Part shown: piece by piece, positions 1 to 8,249 of the stretch | How the letters are laid out: each line of letters starts with the position of its first letter | How positions within the stretch are numbered: position 1 is the first letter of the stretch | Assembly (NCBI GenBank): GCA_016195715.1 | Contig: JACPZA010000006.1 | Coordinates: 1 to 42,565, forward strand | Reading direction: 5' to 3' | Origin: Candidatus Daviesbacteria bacterium | GTDB taxonomy: Bacteria; Patescibacteriota; Microgenomatia; Daviesbacterales; UBA10151 | Length of the DNA stretch: 42,565 nt | Notes under the pieces: generated by a model | The model's database searches: none | What the model saw: the letters and a program-made list of their open reading frames with translations, nothing else | What the model was told of the DNA's origin: nothing | Position numbers and translations under genes: made by a program

Positions 1-852
1 ATCCTCATTACACACTTTTCGCCATCAACCACAGGAACTATGGAAACCCTAACATCAACTTCTTCTTTTTCCATATTCATCTGCAGTTTGCCATCTTGGG
101 CTTTTAGGTGCTCATCAGTCCGAAGCTTTGATAAAACTTTAATTCGGGTAATGACCTGATCGTGGAATTTTTTTGGTAAATTTAAAACATCATGTAATAC
201 TCCATCAATTCTAAATCTAACGCTGGTATCATTTTCTCTTGGTTCAATATGAATATCTGAGGCCTTATTGTCATAAGCGTAAGTAATTAATAAATCAACA
301 ATTTTAGAGATCGGTGCTTCACTTACTCCTTTATCAGCTTTCTCAATTTGCTCTTTTAAAAGTTCATCAAAAGCAGATGTTAGTTGCTTCTTATACAAAG
401 CCAGCGCATTATCTAGATCCCTCTCAGTTGCAAAATAGACTGTTATTTTTTCGCCGCTTTTTTTGGAGATAAATTCAATTGGATCTTTATTTTCTGGGTT
501 TGAAGTAGCTAGTTTGAGGCCATCCTTATTTTTTTCGAAGACAATAATTTTTTGTTTTCTGGCTACTATCTCAGGGACAATTTGTAATGTTTCATCTGGA
601 ATAGAAACTTTACTTAAAGAAATAAAAGGTAGTTTTAAAAAATCAGCGTACAGCTTGCCTAAATTTTCATCCGAAACCAAATCAAGTTCGATTAAAGCGT
701 CATAAAGGGAATTTTTTTGACTGGTGGCTTTTTCTAAAGCCGTTTTAAGCTGCTTTGCTTCTAAATATTGACCTTCTGAAAGTAATTTATATAAAATTTG
801 ATCTGGTATAGCTCCTTTATATCTGGTTGTGGGCAACTCACTAACAAGCATA
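1..852 (-). CDS. GspE/PulE/PilB-type secretion / type IV pilus assembly ATPase, N-terminal part (runs off the window)
   Basis: My reverse-strand translation from ATG at 852: MLVSELPTTRYKGAIPDQILYKLLSEGQYLEAKQ...APISKIVDLLITYAYDNKASDIHIEPRENDTSVRFRIDGVLHDVLNLPKKFHDQVITRIKVLSKLRTDEHLKAQDGK, typical of GspE/PilB. Not in the ORF track because it is open at the window edge. Confidence 0.9.
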
Positions 853-908
853 ATTTTAGTTTAACATATCAAAGAGTATATTGAAGTTTGGGAAAATTAG
901 TGAAGTCT

Positions 909-1274
909 TTAAGTAATTGCTTTATTAATTTTTTTAACTAATTCATCCATGGATAAATCACTTTTAATAATAAAATCAATCGCTCCAAGTTTAAGACCTT
1001 TTTCAATATCTTCTTTTTGTCCTAAATTTGAAGCAATAATAACAGGAATATTTTTGAGCCTTTCATCTTTTTTAATCTCTTGTAAAGCTGCAAAACCATC
1101 TTTTTTAGGCATTACTAAATCAAGTAAAATTAGATCTGGTATAAATTTATTCAAAGCCGCTAAAGCTTCTTCTCCATCTCCAACCATCATCACCTCAAAT
1201 CCAGCTTTAGTTAGCTTAATTCTATAAGCGTTGGCCAAAAATTTATCATCTTCAGCAACAAGAATTTTACTCAT
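909..1274 (-). CDS. Response regulator, single receiver domain (CheY-like)
   Basis: KILVAEDDKFLANAYRIKLTKAGFEV...PDLILLDLVMPKKDG...IIASNLGQ; acidic pair, phospho-Asp and K present. Confidence 0.93.
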   Translation of the reverse strand: MSKILVAEDDKFLANAYRIKLTKAGFEVMMVGDGEEALAALNKFIPDLILLDLVMPKKDGFAALQEIKKDERLKNIPVIIASNLGQKEDIEKGLKLGAIDFIIKSDLSMDELVKKINKAIT

Positions 1275-1279
1275 AAAAA

Positions 1280-1582
1280 TTAACTGGCAGCGGTTGGCGA
1301 TTGAGGAGTAACATCTGGGTTTTGGGTAAAATCACGGATCATAGCAATAATCTCATCTAACCTGTGCTCTGCTTTTAAAATATACTTTTTGACCCCCAAG
1401 CCAAGCATAGTATGAACTTTTTCTGCACTAGCTGAGTTTGAAACTACTAAAACTGGGATATTTGCCCAGTTTGGGTTTTTTTTGATCTGTTGCATAAAAC
1501 TAAGTCCATTCATATCTTTTAGATACTGTCGGATTAGCTTTTGACATAATTTTAATTTAGCATAGATTAGATTGGTTGACAA
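1280..1582 (-). pseudogene. N-terminally truncated receiver domain
   Basis: Contains only the C-terminal half of a receiver (DMNGLSFMQQIKKNP..IPVLVVSNSASAEKVHTMLGLGVKKYILKAEHRLDEII); the N-terminal acidic pocket and LLLD phospho-acceptor strand are absent. Confidence 0.6.
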
Positions 1583-1609
1583 TCTTTTAACTATAGTTAA
1601 GAAAATATT

Positions 1610-2956
1610 TTAAGCATCTAAGGTTACTTCTCCAGCTTTAGCTACCATTCCAGATAAAGGTAGGCTAAACCAAAAAGTACTACCCTTGCCTTCTTCAGAT
1701 TGATACCAAACCTTTCCACCCGAAGACTCAACGATAGATTTCACTAAATACAGACCCAGTCCAGTCCCATCTGTTTCTATTTTAACTATATTATCAGCCC
1801 TAAAAAATTTCTGAAATATTTTTGATTGCTCCTCTTTAGGAATACCATAGCCTGTATCTGAAACTTGAGATATGATCTGATCACCTTTTTTTGAAATAAA
1901 CACCTGAATATCTCCTCCTGTTGGAGTATATTTAATCGCATTAGTCAACAAATTCATGTAAACTTGGCCTATCAGCTTTGGGTCTAAATTAATCTTGGGA
2001 AGATCATCATGAACGCTGATAATTAAATTCTGTTTTTTTTCTTGAGTTTTAGCTTTTAAATCATTAATAATCCCAGAAACCAATTCTTTTAAGTCAGTTA
2101 GCCTTGGGTCAATGATAATTCGACCTGATTCAATTCTAGATATATTCAAAAGGGAATTAACCAGTTGAATCATCCTTTCTGTTGAATCTGAAATATTTTT
2201 AGCAAATTCTTGCTGTTCACTGTTTAGCTCTCCAGCATCACCTCCAATTAACATCTCAGTAAACCATTTTATCGCAGATAGTGGAGTTCGCAGTTGATGA
2301 GAAGCTAGCGAAATAAACTCTGTTTTCATTCTATCAACTTCTTTTTCTTTAGTTATATCCCTGAGGATAACAATACCTCCTACTCTGGCGTTGTTTTCGA
2401 CGATTACTGTTGAACTCATCCGGATAATTCTCTTTTTACCATCAACTAAGTTAACTACAACATCAGTCTCCCATTTCTGACCATAAGTTAAAGATATGGA
2501 AAGTGGAAAGTTTTTTTTGGCGACAATTTGACCTTCTTCATTATAAAATTGAGTGAGATAAAAAATTGATTGTCCTATCACATTATGTATTGCTATCCCC
2601 AAAAGCTGTTTAGCCAATGCATTTATCAACATAACATTTCCGTTAACATCTGTAACAATCATCCCATCAATTATGCTATTTAAAATTGCTTCATCTTTAG
2701 CTTTTGCTATTTCAATCTCTTTAATTTTTTGAGCTAGTTGTTTGTTTTTTTCAATTTCTTTTTGTTCTAATCCTTGATAAGGTTCTGGCAGCTTATCAGC
2801 CATATTATTAAAGGCTAAACCTAGTTGACCTATCTCATCTTTAGAATTAACGCTGATTATTTTACTTAAATCATCTGAAGCAATTTGTTTTGAAGTTTCT
2901 GTTAAAGTTTTGATTGGCTTTATAAGCCTTGCTAGAAGTTTCAGGGTAGGTTTCAT
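1610..2956 (-). CDS. Sensor histidine kinase (HAMP-PAS-HisKA-HATPase), lacking an N-terminal sensor/TM region
   Basis: HAMP-like IKTLTETSKQIASDDLSKIISVNSKDEIGQL; PAS DEAILNSIIDGMIVTDVNG; H-box LASHQLRTPLSAIKW; N, G1 and G2 boxes NLLTNAIKYTP / DTGYGIPKEEQ / GTGLGLYLVK. Confidence 0.93.
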   Translation of the reverse strand: MKPTLKLLARLIKPIKTLTETSKQIASDDLSKIISVNSKDEIGQLGLAFNNMADKLPEPYQGLEQKEIEKNKQLAQKIKEIEIAKAKDEAILNSIIDGMIVTDVNGNVMLINALAKQLLGIAIHNVIGQSIFYLTQFYNEEGQIVAKKNFPLSISLTYGQKWETDVVVNLVDGKKRIIRMSSTVIVENNARVGGIVILRDITKEKEVDRMKTEFISLASHQLRTPLSAIKWFTEMLIGGDAGELNSEQQEFAKNISDSTERMIQLVNSLLNISRIESGRIIIDPRLTDLKELVSGIINDLKAKTQEKKQNLIISVHDDLPKINLDPKLIGQVYMNLLTNAIKYTPTGGDIQVFISKKGDQIISQVSDTGYGIPKEEQSKIFQKFFRADNIVKIETDGTGLGLYLVKSIVESSGGKVWYQSEEGKGSTFWFSLPLSGMVAKAGEVTLDA

Positions 2957-3105
2957 CTTCAGGTCTAGCTAATATTGGAGTTCTTTAATAAACTTTGGCT
3001 CAATTAAAGAAATAGTTATAAGAATTATTTTCATTGGGCAGCTTCCTAGTCTCAGTTTCTCACAACAAGAACTTAAGGAGCAAGTGGTGAATTTAAATTA
3101 TAGAC

Positions 3106-3486
3106 TTAAGGATTTTGGAGTTTGATTTTGATTTTTTCCACTAAATCTTCTAATTTCCAATCTGCTTTGATTAGATAATCATGAACTCCAGCTTTTAAAC
3201 TCTCTTCCATTTTCTCAGCATCAGAAAGATTAGTTAAAATTATCACGTTAGCCTTTTGACCCCAATCATCCTCTCTTAATTTTTTAAGCATAGTTACTCC
3301 ATCCATTGTTGGCATGACAATATCTAGCAAAATTAAATCTGGATGTTCAGAAAGGGCAGAGCGTAAACCTTCTTCTCCATCAGATGCCATTTGGACTGAG
3401 AACCCTTCGTGAGTGAGTTTACCTATTAAGGCTTGCCTTAATATTTGTTCATCTTCAACGACTAAAATTTTTTTCTGATTTTCCAT
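3106..3486 (-). CDS. Response regulator, single receiver domain
   Basis: MENQKKILVVEDEQILRQALIGKLTHEGF...PDLILLDIVMPTMDG; start moved from 3510 to the MENQKK Met. Confidence 0.92.
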   Translation of the reverse strand: MENQKKILVVEDEQILRQALIGKLTHEGFSVQMASDGEEGLRSALSEHPDLILLDIVMPTMDGVTMLKKLREDDWGQKANVIILTNLSDAEKMEESLKAGVHDYLIKADWKLEDLVEKIKIKLQNP

Positions 3487-3567
3487 ATCTTGAGTTTTCT
3501 TGAGACACAATTAAATTTTTTGACCTTGTTTTTCAATCATATCATATTTAAGTTAAGTTTTGAGGAA

Positions 3568-3596
3568 AACAGCCCCTGTGCGCATCAGGAGCTGTT
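3568..3596 (-). terminator. Hairpin downstream of the 3609..3902 gene
   Basis: AACAGCCCCTG-tgcgcat-CAGGAGCTGTT, 11-bp arms with one mismatch. Confidence 0.6.
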
Positions 3597-3608
3597 AGCA
3601 GTTAGAAC

Positions 3609-3902
3609 TTATTTGACAGTTGGAAACTGCCCTGCATCTTCTTGAGCTTCTCTTTCTTTGCTCTCTCCTGCTTCATGAGCTGGGTCCTCATTTGGTTTAA
3701 ACTTACCATTTAGAGCTGGTGCATTGCTCATGCTACCACCAGAGTTTGGACTTTGAGTGTTCACAACTGGTGTAGTAGTCACTGTTTGAGCACTAGCTGA
3801 AATGGCATTGAAAATACTAGCTCCTCCAGCTGCTCCAACTAACATAGAAAGTGCCATTAAACCAGTCACAACAGTTTTTTTACCTAAGTTTTTTAGATTC
3901 AT
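3609..3902 (-). CDS. Small secreted protein with signal peptide
   Basis: MNLKNLGKKTVVTGLMALSMLVGAAGGASIFNAISASAQT: K-rich N terminus, hydrophobic core, AxA-like site. Confidence 0.7.
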   Translation of the reverse strand: MNLKNLGKKTVVTGLMALSMLVGAAGGASIFNAISASAQTVTTTPVVNTQSPNSGGSMSNAPALNGKFKPNEDPAHEAGESKEREAQEDAGQFPTVK

Positions 3903-4023
3903 TTTCTCACCCCCTTCCCGTAAAAGTACTTTATCAACTTAACCTGATAAAACGCTTAAGAACTCCTCATTCTTTCGTACTCTCTGCTTGTTAAAAGATT
4001 AAAAAAAGAGTTAAGCTGAATTA

Positions 4024-5082
4024 ATGAATCTTTTAATTGATCCTCAGTTAAAAAAGCAGATTGAAGAGAAAGATTTGGTTTATGTTTCTGATAGATCTCC
4101 TGGTTTTTTTAGGCAGAAATTTGGAAAAAATTTTAAATATTATAACTTAGATGGCAAACTAATTAGAGAGTCTAAAGTTTTAGACAGGATTAGCAGTCTA
4201 GCTATTCCTCCTGCTTGGAAAGAGGTTTGGGTTTGTCCTAAAAAAAATGGTCATCTTCAGGCTACTGGGATTGATGATAAAGGTAGAAAGCAATATTTAT
4301 ATCACCCTGATTGGATCAAAATTTGTCAGCAAAATAAATTTTCTAAAATGGTAGATTTTGGTTTAAGTTTGCCCAAAATTAGAAATAAAATTAACTATGA
4401 TTTACAAATAAAAGATTTAGATAAAAGAAGAGTTTTAGCTACAGTTATTTGGCTTTTGGAGCATACTTTTATTAGAGTTGGCAATGAGGAATATTCTAGG
4501 GAAAATAACTCATTTGGACTAACTACTTTAAGAAATAAACACGTCAAAGTTTCGGGTGATGAAATAGTTTTTGATTTTATAGGTAAAAGTGGTGTCAAAA
4601 CTGTTTTAGAAATTAATAATAAAAAAATTGCTAAAACTATTAAAAAATGCATTGAACTGCCAGGTTATGAATTGTTTCGGTTTACTGATGAGGATGGAGA
4701 GAGGCATGTAGTGGATTCTGAGGATGTTAATCTGTTTTTAAAAGAGATTACAGGTGATGATTTTTCTGCTAAAGATTTTAGAACTTGGGGTGCAACTACT
4801 ATCTCTGCTGATAACTTTTATCATTTGGGTGAAGGCAAAGATAAAAACCAAATTGCTAAAAATATAGTTTCTACTGTTAAACAAGTAGCCAAACATTTGA
4901 ATAATACCGCATCAGTTTGCAGGGAGTATTATATTCACCCAAGTGTGATTCAAAGTTATAAACAAAAAACTCTAGTTCCCCACTTTGATTATTATGCTAA
5001 ATCCAAATCCACTAAACCAGGTCTCTATTGGTCTGAGTATGCATTGATAAAACTCCTGCAAAAACAATCTTTTAAGAATTAA
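4024..5082 (+). CDS. DNA topoisomerase IB (eukaryote/poxvirus-type, bacterial form)
   Basis: LAIPPAWKEVWVCPKKNGHLQATGIDDKGRKQYLYHPDW; RVGNEEYSRENNSFGLTTLRNKHV; FIGKSGVK; DFRTWGATT; SVCREYYIHPSVI. Confidence 0.93.
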   Translation: MNLLIDPQLKKQIEEKDLVYVSDRSPGFFRQKFGKNFKYYNLDGKLIRESKVLDRISSLAIPPAWKEVWVCPKKNGHLQATGIDDKGRKQYLYHPDWIKICQQNKFSKMVDFGLSLPKIRNKINYDLQIKDLDKRRVLATVIWLLEHTFIRVGNEEYSRENNSFGLTTLRNKHVKVSGDEIVFDFIGKSGVKTVLEINNKKIAKTIKKCIELPGYELFRFTDEDGERHVVDSEDVNLFLKEITGDDFSAKDFRTWGATTISADNFYHLGEGKDKNQIAKNIVSTVKQVAKHLNNTASVCREYYIHPSVIQSYKQKTLVPHFDYYAKSKSTKPGLYWSEYALIKLLQKQSFKN

Positions 5083-5734
5083 TCCTGCAGTAATTTAAAT
5101 TAGGAATAAAATTTAGTAATCCCTTTTGGAAAGTTTGATGCACTATACATGGAAATAAATCGTGGCCAAATAGCATAAAGATAGCAAAAAGACCTAGCAT
5201 TAAACTTGCTAAGTTAAAAATATTTTGACTTATAAAACTAACTGTTAAGATGTGTTGGTGCTTTTTTGAGACAGATTGAAAAACTACCAGAAAGTTAAGT
5301 AAAACCGTTATTAAAGGTAAAATCAAAACCACGGTTAAAACTAATACACCCCAAAAAGGACTATTATAAAATGGTTTCATTAGCTCTCTACTGCCTGTTA
5401 GCAAAAATACAGAAGTATCAAGACTCATTAAGGTTATAAATGGCAAAAGTAAAATTAAACTAACCAAAAATATAAATCCATTTGCTCCTAAAACTGATTT
5501 TACATATTTAACTAAACCTAATTTATTTAAAAGCTCAAAATGTTGATCCAAAGTGCTTTTTATCACATCTAAAATTAAGTGAATCCAAAATCCTAAACTA
5601 ATATCTTTCTTTTTTTCTAACTCTTCTTGATATAAATCTTCAAAAAGTAATTTCATCTCACCTCCATACTCATTTCTATATGGCCTGGGATAAAAACTTA
5701 ATAATAGTTCATAAAATAATTTTGCAGTGCTCAT
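5072..5734 (-). CDS. Membrane protein partner of a PadR regulator (permease-prefix-like N terminus)
   Basis: LLLSFYPRPYRNEYGGEMKLLFEDLYQEE resembles the N-terminal segment of PadR-linked permeases; several TM segments; 4-nt overlap with the upstream PadR gene. Confidence 0.65.
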   Translation of the reverse strand: MSTAKLFYELLLSFYPRPYRNEYGGEMKLLFEDLYQEELEKKKDISLGFWIHLILDVIKSTLDQHFELLNKLGLVKYVKSVLGANGFIFLVSLILLLPFITLMSLDTSVFLLTGSRELMKPFYNSPFWGVLVLTVVLILPLITVLLNFLVVFQSVSKKHQHILTVSFISQNIFNLASLMLGLFAIFMLFGHDLFPCIVHQTFQKGLLNFIPNLNYCRINS

Positions 5735-6111
5735 AAAGCTAAATTTAATTCTATTTTTGGAAAAATATTAAAAGCTTTGGCAACTTTTAAAGCCTGAGAA
5801 AATCTTTCCAATTCTAAATTTAAAAACTTTCTACCTTTTTTGGTTAATTGATAGTATCTTCTCCTGTCCTCCGTAGCCTTGGCGAAGGAGGGTCTTACTT
5901 CAATGATTAATCCCTCCTCAACTAGTCTCTTAATGGCTCCATATAAAGTTCCTGGACCCAAATTTATTTTGCCTTTAGAATCCTCAGAAACTTTTTTCAT
6001 AATTTCATAACCATGTAATTTTTTAATACTTAGCGCTAAAAGAATGTGAAAAATAGCTGGGGTTAGTGGCTCATCTTTAGAAAACTGTTTTTGTTTACTC
6101 ATTAAAACCAT
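5731..6111 (-). CDS. PadR family transcriptional regulator
   Basis: ILLALSIKKLHGYEIMKKVSEDSKGKINLGPGTLYGAIKRLVEEGLI...RRRYYQLTKKGRKFL. Confidence 0.9.
   Translation of the reverse strand: MVLMSKQKQFSKDEPLTPAIFHILLALSIKKLHGYEIMKKVSEDSKGKINLGPGTLYGAIKRLVEEGLIIEVRPSFAKATEDRRRYYQLTKKGRKFLNLELERFSQALKVAKAFNIFPKIELNLAL
5866..5892. repeat. Intragenic palindromic element (encodes PSFAKATED in PadR)
   Basis: CCTCCGTAGCCTTGGCGAAGGAGG imperfect inverted repeat, GC-rich relative to its surroundings, in frame at the PadR wing. Confidence 0.65.
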
Positions 6112-6243
6112 TATATATCGATTATCGATATATTGTCAATAGATATATTAACCTAAGTTAAAAAATAAATGCTTTAGTTTTTGCCCATGGATTTCTTCAC
6201 TCACCCACTAGATAAAATCAAGAATATTTTAGAAAGATTATGG

Positions 6244-6804
6244 CTAAGATTTACCAGTTAAAAGAGCATCTATAATATCATGAGGCAGCGCAGCAGCACT
6301 AAGAAGTGCTTTTCTAACTATTCCCCCTGCCTCAGAGCCAATTTCATCAGCAGCTTTTAAACTTCCCATTACTGCATCTTTGGCCAGTTCACCTGTATCT
6401 GCTCCTATATCATGAGCTGCTTTAATGGCCCCTTCTACTGCAGAAACAGCTGCTTCACCAACATCTCCACCTACGCTTGAAACGCCTTTAACTGCTCCAT
6501 GAGCTGCCTGGGTGGCAGTCAAACTAACGTCACCGCCAACTTCTTTTACTCCCTCAATTGCTCCAGCAACTAAACCGGTTGCGGCCTGAGTTACTGACAC
6601 ACCGGTACTAGAGGCAACACTAACTCCCTCCAATACCACTTTACTGGCTGTATCAAGTGAAGTATTAGCGACATCCCCTCCTGCTTGAATAGTTTTGACT
6701 ACAGTATCTTTAGCAACATTACGAGTTGTAGCTACTACATCCCCCACGCCGGAAACTAAAGACGAAAGTGCACTAGATAAATCTTCGCTGATATTGGCCA
6801 TCAA
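6244..6804 (-). CDS. Hypothetical protein with 22-aa tandem amphipathic repeats
   Basis: Successive units TQAAHGAVKGVSSVGGDVGEAA / VSAVEGAIKAAHDIGADTGELA / KDAVMGSLKAADEIGSEAGGIV. Confidence 0.8.
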   Translation of the reverse strand: MMANISEDLSSALSSLVSGVGDVVATTRNVAKDTVVKTIQAGGDVANTSLDTASKVVLEGVSVASSTGVSVTQAATGLVAGAIEGVKEVGGDVSLTATQAAHGAVKGVSSVGGDVGEAAVSAVEGAIKAAHDIGADTGELAKDAVMGSLKAADEIGSEAGGIVRKALLSAAALPHDIIDALLTGKS

Positions 6805-6845
6805 AATCTACTATAAGTGCGCTAACGGTAACTTGTCAAGCTTTT

Positions 6846-7748
6846 TTAAAAAGACTTAACTTCTCCTACTGAGTGATCATCATTAATAATTACTACCTGT
6901 TGAGTATGGATAGAATCTTCTGCTAGATTTTTGATATGAATTGCTGGATGAACTGAGCGCCAGAAATAATAGACAAACTCTTTAATTTGTTCTTTACTCA
7001 TTCCTTCTCCTTTTGCCCTTAAAACATCTTCTGCTTGATCTCTCCATTGCAAAGAGATCTGATAATTTTTAACGTATAAAACATTCATAAAATCCACTAA
7101 ATCCCAAAGTAATTCATAATCTTTTAATTTAATATTTATATCTTTGGCAAATCGAATGTGCTCAGGACTGTCAAGGGCTGGAAGTCCTGATTCAAATATT
7201 GATTCATCTTCTACACTTCTTGCTCCAAGCATCCAACCATCATAAAAAATGAAGTCTGGCTTTTCTAAAAAAGTTTTAAAGCCTACTCTATCTCCATCTC
7301 CATGCTCTGCTCCTTTATCATATTTTGGAATTAAAACTTCCTGACCATTTTGCATAGTTTTTAAATCTGTTAGATTTTTGATAGCTAGTGGAATATCATG
7401 GGTAACTCCCCTTCTAATATACCTTGGATCCTTACTTCTTAGTTCATTCAACTCTTTGTGAGTTAAGTAATGGTCATCAATTGATAAACTGATTGTTGAA
7501 TACCCAAGCTTTTTTAATAATATTTCTAAAATTTCTCCTTGGGTAGTTTTGCCAGCACCTTGAATTGCAGAAATTCCAACTATTAATCCATCTAAGGAGT
7601 TCTTAAGCTGTTTTAAATCAATTAATTTTTTAGCAAATGGTAGAAAATATCTTTTTAAATCTTTTTTAAAATTTTCTTTTGAGACTTCTGGTCTTTTACT
7701 AAAAAACTCATCAAAAATTGCTAAATCTTTCTCTAAATCAAAATCCAT
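6846..7748 (-). CDS. P-loop kinase, D-glycerate 3-kinase / uridine-kinase-like family
   Basis: LIVGISAIQGAGKTTQGEIL Walker A; SIDDHYLTHKELNEL; DFIFYDGWMLGAR. Confidence 0.78.
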   Translation of the reverse strand: MDFDLEKDLAIFDEFFSKRPEVSKENFKKDLKRYFLPFAKKLIDLKQLKNSLDGLIVGISAIQGAGKTTQGEILEILLKKLGYSTISLSIDDHYLTHKELNELRSKDPRYIRRGVTHDIPLAIKNLTDLKTMQNGQEVLIPKYDKGAEHGDGDRVGFKTFLEKPDFIFYDGWMLGARSVEDESIFESGLPALDSPEHIRFAKDINIKLKDYELLWDLVDFMNVLYVKNYQISLQWRDQAEDVLRAKGEGMSKEQIKEFVYYFWRSVHPAIHIKNLAEDSIHTQQVVIINDDHSVGEVKSF

Positions 7749-7870
7749 TTAGATAAGATTATAATTTGCTTCCACAAATTTCAAGCTCTGCTTATAACTT
7801 ATATTTTTACATATAGTTACTTCACAAGTAAGTTATTTACTTGCTACAAAGTTAGGTATACATTCAAATT

Positions 7871-8086
7871 ATGCCATACGAAACATTAAGACTATATTCT
7901 AGGGAAGACGTTCCTCCAGGTGGTTATTTTAGTGAAAGAGCGGGTAGGGTGGTTTGTCCTGAAGAGATTGCTTTACATAATGCTCAAAGACCTAGTGCTA
8001 GACCATTAGGAACACACAATAAATCCTTTTTAACTCATCTTTTAGGTACAGTTTCAGATATATTTGTACGTGTTGTTAAGCTATAA
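7871..8086 (+). CDS. Small hypothetical protein (71 aa)
   Basis: Isolated ORF followed by a 14-bp palindrome; no recognised family. Confidence 0.5.
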   Translation: MPYETLRLYSREDVPPGGYFSERAGRVVCPEEIALHNAQRPSARPLGTHNKSFLTHLLGTVSDIFVRVVKL

Positions 8087-8098
8087 TCCTATAGGATT
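8085..8098. repeat. 14-bp perfect palindrome AATCCTATAGGATT
   Basis: Begins at the stop codon of the 71-aa ORF. Confidence 0.7.
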
Positions 8099-8193
8099 TG
8101 CTTTATTGATTTAAGTATGTTACACTACTTATAGTTGATTTAAGAATCGAGCTATACAAGCAATTTCTTCCCAAAGATTTATTTTTGATAATA

Positions 8194-8214
8194 GCTCCTA
8201 AAGACTTTTGGAGC
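8194..8214 (+). promoter_or_regulatory. Leader hairpin / possible attenuator upstream of the DEAD-box helicase
   Basis: GCTCCTAAAGACTTTTGGAGC, then AATCCATTTTTT. Confidence 0.5.
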
Positions 8215-8249
8215 AATCCATTTTTTAGTATTTCTTTTTTTCAATATAT

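Noticed and set aside
463-705. 80-aa plus-strand ORF
   Set aside because: Antisense to the strongly supported GspE/PilB-type coding frame.
949-1227. 92-aa plus-strand ORF
   Set aside because: Antisense shadow of a response regulator; low-complexity Ser/Leu/Ile composition typical of antisense frames here.
7825-7843. CAAGTAA-gttat-TTACTTG inverted repeat before the 71-aa ORF
   Set aside because: May be an operator, but short and AT-rich with no partner regulator; not supported enough.
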